This document shows, in pieces, positions 43,120 through 51,496 of a stretch of DNA of 64,000 bases. The stretch comes from JBBWZH01 sp035544115 (GTDB lineage: Bacteria > Actinomycetota > Actinomycetes > Mycobacteriales > CADCTP01). Numbering within the stretch: the first letter of the stretch is position 1; each line of letters starts with the position of its first letter. The DNA lies in contig OY970235.1 in NCBI GenBank assembly GCA_963714145.1, forward strand, positions 4,650,001 through 4,714,000, in the 5' to 3' direction. The notes under the pieces were generated by a model. That model was not told the origin of the DNA, made no database searches, and saw nothing but the letters and a program-made list of their open reading frames with translations. A program made the translations under genes and the position numbers.

Positions 43120-46100
43120 TCAGTGGCCGGCCGCGGTGCCGGCGATCACCGCACCGGCGGTGGCCGGGTCGGTGTATCCGGACGCACTGAGCTGGCCGCG
43201 GAGCGCCTCGGTGGTGACGCCGCCCAACGCGGGGACGTCCAGGCCGGTGAGGACGCGCAGCGCCCGCCGCCAGTGCCGGCAGGCCCGACCCGGCCGGCCG
43301 AGCGCCTGATAGACGTGCCCCAGCTGATCGTGCACCCTGACCTCGTCCGCTGGATGGTTCAGTTCCCGGAGGAGGGCGAACGCGCGTCGGAACGCCGAGC
43401 GGGCCCGCCGGGGGGCCCCGGTGGCCAGCCGGCTGCGCCCGAGGCCGAACCACCCCTCGAACTGCCAGTTGTTGTTCCCGAGTTCGGTGGCCAGGGCCAG
43501 CACCTGTTCGAAGTAGCCGGTCGCGGCGCCGTACTCGCCCTGCGCACGGCTGACCTCCGCCACGCCGGCCAGCGCGTTCAGCTCGGCGTCCCGATGCCCG
43601 ATCGCGCGGGCGATCTGGAGTGCCGCCGCGTGACAGTCGGCGGCCGGGCCGTAGCGGCCCTGTGCCTGGTGCATCGCGCCGAGGCCGAGACAGGCACGGA
43701 GCTCACCGACCCGGTAACCGTCCGCCCGAGCCTGCTCCCATGCGCTGGTCCAGGAGCCGCCGGCCTCGTCCACCCGGCCGTGCGCGTACTGGACCCAGCC
43801 CAGATCCGTCAGCACGGTGACCGCGAACTGCCGGTCGCCGAGGGCCTGCGCCTGCTCCCACGCCTCGGCCCAGCAAGCCCCGGCCTCGTCCAGCCGCCCC
43901 TGCGCGTAGTGGACCCACCCCAGCCCATGCCGGGCGTTCTGCTCACCCGCCGGGTCGGCGGCGGCCCGGGCGGCACGCGTCGCCGCGGTGTAACAGTCGG
44001 TGGCCTGCTGATGGCGGCCCCGCAGGCAGTGCACCCAGCCGAGGCCGATCAGCGCGCGGACCTCGCCAACCCGGTCGCCGAGCACGCGGGCCTCGTCCAG
44101 CGCCCTGGTGTGGTAGTCAGCCGCCTCGCCGTGCCGGTCGTGCATGCGCTCGATGTCGCCGAGGCCGTTCAGCGCGATGACCCTGGCGCGGTCCGCTGTC
44201 GTCGTATCCGTGCGGGCCAGCGCCAGCCGGTGCAGCAGGCCCGCGTCCGGGTAGTGGCCGCGGGTGCGCAGGTGCGCGTGCAGGGCGGCGGCCTGAGCGA
44301 CGGTGTGGTCGGGGCGCCGGCGGTCGGCGGCGTGCCGGGCGGCGGCGAGCAGGTTCGGCAGCTCAGTGTCCAACCACGCCAGTGCCGTGGCGACGGTGTG
44401 CGGCGGGACGGGGCCGCCCGGCTCGACCGCGGCACGGTCACCCGGAGCCGCCGGGCGGTCGCCGCGCGCGGGCAGGTCGGCGTACGGGTAGGCAAGGCGC
44501 ACGGCGGCGGTGGTGGCGGCGGCGTAGTGGTCGTACAGCCGGTCCAGCGCGGGTTCCCGATCGACCGGCATCGTCGCGGTGTAGGTGCGGACCAGGTCGT
44601 GGAACCGGTACCGCCCGGGGCTGGACCCCTCGACCAGGTTGACCCGCTCCAGCCCGGCCAGCAGCGGCCCGGCCACCTCCGCCGTGGTACCCAGCAGCGC
44701 CGCGAGGGCGTCCGGCTCGTAGTCGATCCCGGGGTGCAGCCCGAGCACCGCGAACGCCCGCCGCTGGTCGGCGGCGAGCTGCCGGACCGACACCGCGAGC
44801 GCGGCGGCGACGCTGCGGTCCCCGTCGTCGAGCTCGGCCAGCCGGTTCTGGGCGTGCCGCAGCCGGGTCAGCAGCGCCGGGCCGGTCCACGCCGGGCTGG
44901 CGCGCAGCCGGGCCGCGGCGACCCGGACGGCCAGTGGCAGCAGCCCGCAGGCCTGCACGATCTGCTCGACCACGGTTGGGTCGCCGAGGTCGCGGCCGGC
45001 GCCGGCCACCGCCCGGAACAGCCGGGCCGCCTCCTGCGGCCGGAGGCTGTCGAGGGTGAGGAGGTCGGCGTCGTCCAGGCCGGCGAGCCGGCGGCGGCTG
45101 GTGACCAGGACCCGGCAGGTCGGTGTGCCGGGCAGCAGCGGCCGCACCTGCGCCTCGTCCCGGGCGTCGTCCAACACGATCAGCACCCGGCGACGCGCCG
45201 TCACGCTCCGGTACAGCCCGACCCGGGCCTCGCGGCCGGGCGGGATCTGCTCGCCGACCACCCCCAGTCCGCGCAGCATCACCTCCAGCGCGTCCATCGG
45301 GTCGGTCGGGCCGGAGTTGCCGAAGCCGCACAGGTCCACGAACAGCGTGCCGTCCGGGAACCCGCCGGCCGCGGCCAGCCGGTGGGCCGCCAGCACCACC
45401 AGCGCCGTCTTCCCGACCCCGGCCATCCCGTCCACCGCGCAAATCGCCGACGTCCGCGCGCCGTCCACCGGCTCGGTGAGCCGGGCGAGCTGCTCCTCCC
45501 GGCCGATGAAGAAGCGGGCGCCGGCCGGCAACTCGTGCGGCACCGCGTGGTCCGCCGGCACCGGGACAGCCGCCGCCGGGGCAGCCGGCGGGGCAGCCAC
45601 CGGGGCAGCCGCCGCCGGCGCGGCCGGCGCAGCCGGGCGGGCCGGCGCGGGCAGCAGCGCGGGGTCCTGCGCCAGCACCCGCCGGTGCACGTCCAGCAGG
45701 GCAGCGGTCGGCTCCACCCCCGCGTCCTCGACCAGCACCCGGCGGGCCCGCCGGAACGCCGCCAGCGCCTCAGCCTGCCGACCGGCCCGGTACAAGGCGA
45801 CCATCAGCTGCCCCCACAGCCGCTCATGCCCGGGATACCGCCCGGTCAACGCCTCCAGCTCGGCGACCAGCTCGCCACCCAGCCCGACGGCGAGATCCGC
45901 GTCGACCCGGTCCTGCACAGCGACCAGCCGCACCCGCTCCAGCCGGACCGCCTCCGCGCGCAGGCCCGGGGCGTCGAACTCGCCGTACGCCTCGCCCCGC
46001 CACAGGCGCAGCGCGACCGCCAGCCGGTCCGCCGCTTCCCGCGCCGCACCACCCCGCAGCGCCTGCCGCGCGTCGGCGGCCAACGACTCGAAACGGCCGG

Positions 46101-46425
46101 CGTCCACCGCATGCGGCTCGACCACCAGCACGTACCCCGGCGCGCGGGTCACCACCACGGCACCGGCCAACCCGCCGGCACCGGCCCGCAACGCCGCCCG
46201 CAGCCGGGAAACGTAGGCCCGCACCGTCCGCTCAGCGTCCGGCGGCGCCTCGGCCCCCCACCACAACCCGTCCACCAGCGCCGCGACGCTGACCACCTGG
46301 CCAGCGTGCGCGATCAGCAACGCGAGCAACGCCCGCAGCCGCGGGGCCGGCAACCGCACCCGGCGCCCGCCGACCGTGACCTCCAGCGGACCGAGCACCC
46401 CGAGCGCCACCCGCTGATCATCCAC
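43120..46425 (-). CDS. AfsR/SARP-family regulator (BTAD, NB-ARC, TPR)
   Basis: 1101 aa. Order: an OmpR-like winged helix (LGPLEVTVGGRRVRLPAPRLRALLALLIAHAGQVVSVAALVDGLW, residues about 8-60), the bacterial transcriptional activation domain (VRLVAVQDRVDADLAVG...YPGHERLWGQLMVALYRAGRQAEALAAFRRARRVLVEDAGVEPTAALLDVHRRVL), a Pro/Ala linker, an NB-ARC ATPase (VDGMAGVGKTALVVLAAHRLA Walker A; RRVLIVLDDARDEAQVRPLLPG Walker B; RVLVTSRRRLAGL), and a C-terminal array of about seven TPR units (ALIGLGWVHCLRGRHQQATDCYTAA etc.). This is the full-length AfsR architecture: ATP-dependent activation of secondary-metabolite promoters. It might control the peptide cluster 4 kb away, but no link is seen in sequence. 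Confidence 0.93.
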   Translation of the reverse strand: MDDQRVALGVLGPLEVTVGGRRVRLPAPRLRALLALLIAHAGQVVSVAALVDGLWWGAEAPPDAERTVRAYVSRLRAALRAGAGGLAGAVVVTRAPGYVLVVEPHAVDAGRFESLAADARQALRGGAAREAADRLAVALRLWRGEAYGEFDAPGLRAEAVRLERVRLVAVQDRVDADLAVGLGGELVAELEALTGRYPGHERLWGQLMVALYRAGRQAEALAAFRRARRVLVEDAGVEPTAALLDVHRRVLAQDPALLPAPARPAAPAAPAAAAPVAAPPAAPAAAVPVPADHAVPHELPAGARFFIGREEQLARLTEPVDGARTSAICAVDGMAGVGKTALVVLAAHRLAAAGGFPDGTLFVDLCGFGNSGPTDPMDALEVMLRGLGVVGEQIPPGREARVGLYRSVTARRRVLIVLDDARDEAQVRPLLPGTPTCRVLVTSRRRLAGLDDADLLTLDSLRPQEAARLFRAVAGAGRDLGDPTVVEQIVQACGLLPLAVRVAAARLRASPAWTGPALLTRLRHAQNRLAELDDGDRSVAAALAVSVRQLAADQRRAFAVLGLHPGIDYEPDALAALLGTTAEVAGPLLAGLERVNLVEGSSPGRYRFHDLVRTYTATMPVDREPALDRLYDHYAAATTAAVRLAYPYADLPARGDRPAAPGDRAAVEPGGPVPPHTVATALAWLDTELPNLLAAARHAADRRRPDHTVAQAAALHAHLRTRGHYPDAGLLHRLALARTDTTTADRARVIALNGLGDIERMHDRHGEAADYHTRALDEARVLGDRVGEVRALIGLGWVHCLRGRHQQATDCYTAATRAARAAADPAGEQNARHGLGWVHYAQGRLDEAGACWAEAWEQAQALGDRQFAVTVLTDLGWVQYAHGRVDEAGGSWTSAWEQARADGYRVGELRACLGLGAMHQAQGRYGPAADCHAAALQIARAIGHRDAELNALAGVAEVSRAQGEYGAATGYFEQVLALATELGNNNWQFEGWFGLGRSRLATGAPRRARSAFRRAFALLRELNHPADEVRVHDQLGHVYQALGRPGRACRHWRRALRVLTGLDVPALGGVTTEALRGQLSASGYTDPATAGAVIAGTAAGH

Positions 46426-46605
46426 ACCCGTACGGACGCCCCGGCGCGGGCCGCCAATTCGCGGTACGCCGAAGCCCGCCCTTTAGGGCAGGCGCCGGGC
46501 GGCCCCGCCGTGGACCATCAGATCGCCGGTGGCCCGGGTCGCCGGCGCTCGGCCCGACCGGACGCCCGGGCTCGGCACGGCCCGGGCGCCGGGCTCGACC
46601 GTGGA

Positions 46606-47439
46606 TCAGTGATCCGCCGGGGCCGGGGCCGGCGGCGGGGCCGGGTCGGCGAGTTGGTCCAGGTCCTGTTGCAGCAGGTCGCGGTCTTCGGCGTCGGTGA
46701 CCTTGCCGGCGGCGGCGCGGGCCAGGTCGAGGTGGCTGGCCGCGTCCGCCGGCTGGCCGGCGAGCCGGTGGGCCCGGGCGATGGCCTCGTGCGCGTAGCC
46801 GAAGTCGAACGGCCCCAGCTCGTGCTGCTCGGCCAGCTGCAGGTACCGCCGGCCGTGGTGCAGGGCGGGTTCAGCCCGGCCGAGCACCGCGTACACACGC
46901 GAGATCTGCCACTCCCCGCGCGCCCAGCGCACCGGCTCCCCCACCACCCCCCAGTGGTGCCGGCTGGCATGTGCCGCGTGCAGCATGGCGTCCTCGTCGG
47001 TGGTGTCCCGGTCGGTCTTCTCCAGCAGGTCCCAGACCCGGTTGAACAGCGACCCGGCGAGCCGGCGCTCGTCGTCGGGGTCGAGCGTGAACGTCGGCGT
47101 GGGCATGGCAGCCTCCTCGATGTCGATGACGTGCGCCAGCCGGTGGGACTGGCGCTGCAACCGCCAGATCGTCGCCTCGATCTCGGCCCGGTAGCCGGCC
47201 AGCCGGTCCCGCAGCTGCGCCGGTGGCACGTCGTGCACCGAACGCAGCACCCGCAGCGGCACGTCCAACTGCCGCAGCACGGCGATCCGGCGGGCCACCG
47301 GCAGCTGGTCCTCCCGGTAGTACCGGTACCCGGTCTGCGGATCGACCCGAGCCGGCGTCAACAGCCCGACCTCGGCGTAGTGCCGCAACGCGCCGACCGA
47401 CAGCCCACTACGGCGGGCGAAGCGGCCGATCAGCATCAC
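46606..47439 (-). CDS. MerR-family regulator
   Basis: 277 aa; the start is GTG 47439 (or ATG 47436) and overlaps the LysR stop. The N-terminus LIGRFARRSGLSVGALRHYAEVGLLTPARVDPQTGYRYYREDQLPVARRIAVLRQLDVPL is a typical MerR winged helix and dimerisation helix (the RHY...GLL...YRYY motif), then a coiled helix (EATIWRLQRQSHRLA). The C-terminal 140 residues are helical (ISRVYAVLGRAEPALHHGRRYLQLAEQHELGPFDFGYAHEAIARAHRLAGQPADAASHLDLARA), TPR-like, and replace a classical drug-binding domain. Ligand unknown. Co-transcribed with LysR. Confidence 0.9.
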   Translation of the reverse strand: MMLIGRFARRSGLSVGALRHYAEVGLLTPARVDPQTGYRYYREDQLPVARRIAVLRQLDVPLRVLRSVHDVPPAQLRDRLAGYRAEIEATIWRLQRQSHRLAHVIDIEEAAMPTPTFTLDPDDERRLAGSLFNRVWDLLEKTDRDTTDEDAMLHAAHASRHHWGVVGEPVRWARGEWQISRVYAVLGRAEPALHHGRRYLQLAEQHELGPFDFGYAHEAIARAHRLAGQPADAASHLDLARAAAGKVTDAEDRDLLQQDLDQLADPAPPPAPAPADH

Positions 47440-48356
47440 GCCCGCAGGCTAGAACTCTCCACCAGGCCCAGAGTCAAGCCATCCCGGCTGGCGGGATGCT
47501 GCTGGGTGGCGTGGCGCAGCGCGCTGACGAAGGCGGTGGTCGCGGGCGGATCCGGCGGGTCGCCATAGGTGGCCAGGTAGACGTGCCGCTGGAAGTCGCG
47601 AAGGACGCTGGCCTCGATTCCGGGCGCGTGGTGGGTGCGCAGTGCCAGCCCCGGCATGGTGGTCACGCCCATGCCCGCGGCGACCAGCGCCTGCTGGACG
47701 ATGATGTCGTCGCTGGTGTAGGCGATGGGCGGGACGAAGCCGGCCTGGTCGCAGGCCGCGAGGAACTCGCGCCGGCAGTTATCGCAGCCCGCGATCCAGG
47801 CGGAGTCGCGGTTGCCGGCCAGTGTCTGGTCGGGTTCGAGGCTGAGCAGGTACATCGGGTCGTCGAACAGATGCGTGGCGCGGATGTCGTCCGGGGTCGT
47901 GTCGTCGTAGCGGAAGACGACCGCGATGTCGACCTGCCCGGCCCGCAGCAGGTCGAGTGCCACCCGCGGGTGGGCCTCGATCAGGTGCAGTTCGATGCCG
48001 GGGTGCTCGCGGCGCAGGGTGCCCGCGGCGTGCGGCACCAGCGCGGCGAGCGCCGACTGGAAGCCGGCGACCCGGACGCGGCCGGTGCGCAGGCCCACCA
48101 TCGCGGACAGTTCCGCGGCGGCGGTGTCGACCCGGCCGACGATCTCGGTGGCGCGGCGGGCCAGGTGCTCGCCCTCCGGGGTGAGCCGGATGCCCCGGCC
48201 GACCCGCTGGACGAGCCTGGCCCCGGTCTCGGCCTCCAGCCTGGCCAGATGATGGCTGACGGCGGGCTGGGAGTAGTTCAGCTGCTTGGCGGCCTTGGTG
48301 ACCGAGCCCTCCGCGGCGATCGCCGCGAGAACCCGTAACCGCAGGATATCCAGCAT
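47436..48356 (-). CDS. LysR-family transcriptional regulator
   Basis: 306 aa from ATG 48356 (MLDILRLRVLAAIAAEGSVTKAAKQLNYSQPAVSHHLARLEAETGARLVQRVGRGIRLTPEGEHLARRATEI), the canonical LysR helix-turn-helix; the 26 codons further upstream are not conserved-looking. The substrate-binding domain follows (RVRVAGFQSALAALVPHAAGTLRREHPGIELHLIEAHPRVALDLLRAGQVDIAVVFRYDD; CDNCRREFLAACDQAGFVPPIAYTSDDIIVQQALVAAGMGVTTMPG). The Cys pair CDNC is unusual for the loop. It is divergent from the cupin dioxygenase, its probable target, and coupled to MerR. Confidence 0.92.
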   Translation of the reverse strand: MLDILRLRVLAAIAAEGSVTKAAKQLNYSQPAVSHHLARLEAETGARLVQRVGRGIRLTPEGEHLARRATEIVGRVDTAAAELSAMVGLRTGRVRVAGFQSALAALVPHAAGTLRREHPGIELHLIEAHPRVALDLLRAGQVDIAVVFRYDDTTPDDIRATHLFDDPMYLLSLEPDQTLAGNRDSAWIAGCDNCRREFLAACDQAGFVPPIAYTSDDIIVQQALVAAGMGVTTMPGLALRTHHAPGIEASVLRDFQRHVYLATYGDPPDPPATTAFVSALRHATQQHPASRDGLTLGLVESSSLRA

Positions 48357-48373
48357 GCATAAAGAATACGCAT
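48355..48373. promoter_or_regulatory. LysR-type operator candidate
   Basis: ATGC-N11-GCAT, with the 11-base centre ATAAAGAATAC, overlaps the LysR start codon. T-N11-A elements with short arms are the LysR binding form. Position suggests autorepression and control of the divergent cupin gene. The arms are only 4 bases, so the call is weak. Confidence 0.35.
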
Positions 48374-48461
48374 GAGTTCGCTCAAGTATTGTCATTGGAC
48401 GAATGAGTCGGCCCGCGGAACGCTGAGGGGACAAACCCGCTCTGCAAAGGAGGACGCGGCC

Positions 48462-48962
48462 ATGACCCGCTCACTGGCGACGCTCACCGATCTCGCCGCG
48501 GCCGTGCGCCAGGCGATCGACGTGCGGACCGGCTGGACGGACACCGCGGAACTGGTCGCCGGTCAGCTCCGCGCGCACCTGCCCGGCCCCGAGATCCTGA
48601 CGCCCGATCAGCGTCTCGGCCGGCCCGACCGGGTCGTGGGCCACCTGCTGCACGCCGAGCCCGACGGGGCGTTCTCCATCCTCGGCCTGGTCTGGCGCCC
48701 CGGCCAGACCACCCGGATCCACGACCACATCACCTGGTGCGTCGTGGGCGTGCTATCGGGCATCGAGCACGAGGAACTGTTCGACGAAGCGCTCAACCCC
48801 ATTGACACGCGGGACAACCCTCCCGGCGAGGTCAGCGGCTTCGCGCCGCCCGGCGACATCCACCGCATCCGCAACGTCGGCGACGAGACCGCCATCAGCC
48901 TGCACATCTACGGCACCGACATCACCCGCGTCGGATCCAGCGCCCGCCGCTACTACAACTGA
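48462..48962 (+). CDS. Cupin thiol dioxygenase (cysteine dioxygenase type I-like)
   Basis: 166 aa from ATG 48462, with AAAGGAGG 8 bases upstream (the frame from 48372 is not used). Cupin core: FSILGLVWRPGQTTRIHDHITWCVVGVLSGIEHEELFDE has the H-x-H of metal motif 1, and FAPPGDIHRIRNVGDETAISLHIYGTDI has the third His (GDIHR). This matches the cysteine/3-mercaptopropionate dioxygenase family, which uses ferrous iron and oxygen to turn a thiol into a sulfinate. The preferred thiol cannot be read. Divergent from LysR. Followed by a degraded stretch (48963-49174). Confidence 0.85.
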   Translation: MTRSLATLTDLAAAVRQAIDVRTGWTDTAELVAGQLRAHLPGPEILTPDQRLGRPDRVVGHLLHAEPDGAFSILGLVWRPGQTTRIHDHITWCVVGVLSGIEHEELFDEALNPIDTRDNPPGEVSGFAPPGDIHRIRNVGDETAISLHIYGTDITRVGSSARRYYN

Positions 48963-49174
48963 GGAGCGCGAACCGAGTGGGAGGAGGGCGTGACGTCGCT
49001 CGACAACGGCATGGTCCGGGTCGTGGTGAAGCCATCCTGGGCCAAGCTGATCGACTTCAGGAAACCCTGCCCACCGCCATCGAGGAGCTGACGCAGCAAC
49101 AGAAGGAACGCCAGCGCGCCTGAACCCGCACCCGCGCCGCCGAACCCGGCGGCCCGCCCCGAAAGGAGATCATC
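48963..49174. other. Short intergenic stretch with a possible decayed ORF
   Basis: A GTG at 48990 after GAGGAGG opens VTSLDNGMVRVVVKPSWAKL and ends at about 49080. In the next frame, IEELTQQQKERQRA runs to a stop at 49123. Together they look like one small protein broken by a frameshift. No family is recognised. Confidence 0.25.
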
Positions 49175-49651
49175 ATGGCCGACACCGACCAGCCGGACCC
49201 CCGACCTGGCCGCGGGACAATCCAGCGGATGGACAACGTCGCCATCGTCGTCGACGACCTCGCGGCCGCTACGGCGTTCTTCACCGCACTCGGACTGGAC
49301 CTGGAAGGCAAGGCGACAGTCGAGGGCGACGCGGTGGATCGCCTCGTCGGGCTCGAGGGAGTCCGATCGGACATCGCGATGATGCGCACCCCGGACGGCC
49401 ACGGACGGCTCGAGCTGACCAGGTACCACACGCCGCCGAGCCGAGCCGGTGACCCGCGCGCTCCGGCGAACACGCTGGGCATGCATCGCGTCATGTTCGC
49501 CGTCGAGGACATCGACGACATCCTCGACCGCGTGCGGCCACACGGAGCCGAACTCCTCGGCGACCTGGTGCAGTACGAGAACAGCTACCGGCTCTGCTAC
49601 CTCCGCGGCCCCGCAGGCATCCTGGTCGCGCTGGCCGAGCAGACCAAGTGA
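49175..49651 (+). CDS. VOC-family (glyoxalase/bleomycin-resistance-fold) protein
   Basis: 158 aa; ATG preceded by GAAAGGAG at good spacing. The VOC fold is complete: RMDNVAIVVDDLAAATAFFTALGLDLEGKATVEGD, DIAMMRTPDGHGRLELTRYHTP, then the second repeat MHRVMFAVEDIDDILDRVRPHGAELLGDLVQYENSYRLCYLRGPAGILVALAEQ. The metal-binding pattern (H/E...E-L, H...E) appears partly conserved: Asn-Val in place of His in the first strand, Glu in LEL, His in MHRV, and no obvious final Glu beyond LAEQ. It may be an enzyme or a binding protein. Not on the strand of the LAP cluster and probably separate from it. Confidence 0.88.
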   Translation: MADTDQPDPRPGRGTIQRMDNVAIVVDDLAAATAFFTALGLDLEGKATVEGDAVDRLVGLEGVRSDIAMMRTPDGHGRLELTRYHTPPSRAGDPRAPANTLGMHRVMFAVEDIDDILDRVRPHGAELLGDLVQYENSYRLCYLRGPAGILVALAEQTK

Positions 49652-49913
49652 CCGGCCGGTTTCGTGGGTCGGGTTGGGATCTGGCGCGCCTGGTGGCACG
49701 ACCAGATGGTGGCCATCGGCTGGGCGGTGGTGTCCGGCGAGCTGCGGCCGCCGACCCGGCCGTCATCGCTCACGGCGTACGCCGCGGTGACCGCGGACCG
49801 CCGGCCGGACATCGTCAAGGTCATCGGGCCGGCCCGGGCCGATCGTCGCCGACGTCATCGCCGCACCGTAGGACGCCCCCTGCGATCTTGGCGGTACCGA
49901 CCGGAGCCGGCGA

Positions 49914-50732
49914 TCATGCCCCGGTCGCGACGGTGGTGACCAGGACGGCGAGGGCGTCGCGACGCCACACCTGACAGACCTGGGTGAAGCCGGCGTCGGT
50001 CAGCGCCGCGCGGTGCCAGCCGGTCGGCAGGAACCGCCGGGGACGTCGCTGCCCCAGCCGGGCAGCCCGCGCGGCAAGCAGTGGCTGGAACGCCGGCTCG
50101 GCCTCGGCGGCCCGCCAGAACGCTGGCCAGGCGGCCGCCGGGTCGATCCGCAGCGCCGCCTGCTGGGCTCGGAACACTCTCTCCAGGCCGAGCCGGGGAA
50201 GGTTCAGCCGCGGCGGGGCGGAACCAGACCCGACGGGCTGCTCGTCCGGAACGACATCGCCGATCGCTAGTACCCCGCCGTCCATCAACAGACCGAAGAC
50301 GTCGGCGTAGAGCGCTCGCAGTTCGTCGGCCTCGAACCAGTGAACCGCCGTGAACAACACGGCGGCGTCGAACGGGCCGCCGGCCAACGCAGGCCACCCG
50401 GGCCGACGCAGATCGGCCTCCAGCCAGGTCACGTCCGGGCCGGGCACAGTGGCTTCGGCCATCGCCAGCAGCCATGGGTCGGCATCTATCCCGACGATCC
50501 GAGCGGTGGGCCGGCGGACCCGGAATCGGGCCGCGATCGAGCCGGCGCCGCAGCACAGGTCGAGGAGCCGCGGCGGTCGGTCCGCGGCACCAGGCCGCCG
50601 GGCCTCGATGGCCGCGTCCAGGTAGTCGATCACCGTGCTGATCTGCTGACCCCGATCGGGCACGTAGGCGTTCTGGAAGCGTTCCCAGCGGCCGGCCCAG
50701 TCGGCCCACCCTCCGGCGTCGCTACTGGTCAC
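49914..50732 (-). CDS. SAM-dependent methyltransferase of the LAP cluster
   Basis: 272 aa from GTG 50732, coupled to the protease gene upstream (GTGA). Class I fold: PPRLLDLCCGAGSIAARFRVRRPTARIVGIDADPWLLAMAEATV (motif I, acidic strand end), GPFDAAVLFTAVHWFEADELRALYADVFGLLMDGGVLAIGDVVPDEQP. The last gene of the coupled series, it probably tailors the azole peptide or protects self. N-methylation of LAPs by a cluster methyltransferase is known (plantazolicin), but substrate and site here are inference. Confidence 0.85.
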   Translation of the reverse strand: MTSSDAGGWADWAGRWERFQNAYVPDRGQQISTVIDYLDAAIEARRPGAADRPPRLLDLCCGAGSIAARFRVRRPTARIVGIDADPWLLAMAEATVPGPDVTWLEADLRRPGWPALAGGPFDAAVLFTAVHWFEADELRALYADVFGLLMDGGVLAIGDVVPDEQPVGSGSAPPRLNLPRLGLERVFRAQQAALRIDPAAAWPAFWRAAEAEPAFQPLLAARAARLGQRRPRRFLPTGWHRAALTDAGFTQVCQVWRRDALAVLVTTVATGA

Positions 50733-51496
50733 GTCCGGTCCGCCACGGCTGGTCGCCGGTCGCCGAGAGTGGCCCCGAGCATGAAGATGAGGTGCGCCAC
50801 GATCAGCGGGCTCAGGTCAGCGGTCTGCCAGAACAGCCAGCCGTGTATGAGCCCTACCACGATGGCGCCGATGGCAGGGAAGGCCGCGGCGTGCCAGCCC
50901 GGCATGCCGGGCACCTGGGCACCGACGAACAGCAGCGTCGAAACCGCGAGGGTCAGCGGCAGCCCATCCGTCCGCAGCAATGTCCCGAGCACTCCGCGGA
51001 AGACCAGTTCCTCTCCGGCCACGTAGCTCGCGACGATCACCGTCGAGACCCACCACGGGCAGATCCGGCGGACCGCGGCGAACTGCGCCATCCACCCGCC
51101 GCAACCGGCGGTCGACCACCGCTGCGCCGCCTGCCGTGATTCCCGCCTGGTAGCCGCGATGTTGACGTCCACGAGGACGGTACACAGGAGTGCCGCCAGG
51201 GCCAGCTCAGCCAGCGCCAGTGGGACGGCCAGCAGGAGCACGGCCGGCTGCAATGGGCGAACCAGGTCCGAGGCGGAGACGTCGGAGGCGGCCATCAAGA
51301 TCACGGCGAAGGCCCCCTGCACCGCGGCTACGCAGACGAGCTTCGACGTCGCGTCCACGTCCCGTTGCGGATGCCTGGCCGGCAGCGACGTGCGCGCGAC
51401 GACTGCCTGGACGACCCTCCCCCACCGGGCCACGATCCGGCCGTAGCCGAGCCCGTAGAACGCCGCGACGCCCAGGCAGGCCAGCACCTCGTTCAT
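50729..51496 (-). CDS. CPBP intramembrane metalloprotease (SagE-like) 2
   Basis: 255 aa, about seven to eight membrane helices. The CPBP/Abi signature is present: ASYVAGEELVFRGVLGTLLR (EExxxR) with later helices carrying H-containing segments AAFPAIGAIVVGLIHGWLFW and LSPLIVAHLIFMLG (the conserved His residues). In SagE-type LAP clusters such proteins cleave the leader peptide or give self-immunity. It is preceded by a second CPBP gene whose stop overlaps its ATG (ATGA). Confidence 0.87.
   Translation of the reverse strand: MNEVLACLGVAAFYGLGYGRIVARWGRVVQAVVARTSLPARHPQRDVDATSKLVCVAAVQGAFAVILMAASDVSASDLVRPLQPAVLLLAVPLALAELALAALLCTVLVDVNIAATRRESRQAAQRWSTAGCGGWMAQFAAVRRICPWWVSTVIVASYVAGEELVFRGVLGTLLRTDGLPLTLAVSTLLFVGAQVPGMPGWHAAAFPAIGAIVVGLIHGWLFWQTADLSPLIVAHLIFMLGATLGDRRPAVADRT

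Noticed and set aside
43120..46425. Assignment of the AfsR-type gene as the LAP cluster's own activator
   Set aside because: It lies 3.5 kb away across unrelated genes, and no shared promoter repeat typical of SARP binding was seen before the LAP operon.
43123..47568. 1481-aa plus-strand open frame
   Set aside because: Antisense to the AfsR-type and MerR genes, which carry canonical motifs.
49652..49913. Small frames such as one starting at 49664 (MGRVGIWRAWWHDQ)
   Set aside because: No ribosome site, no family resemblance and a basic low-complexity end; treated as intergenic.
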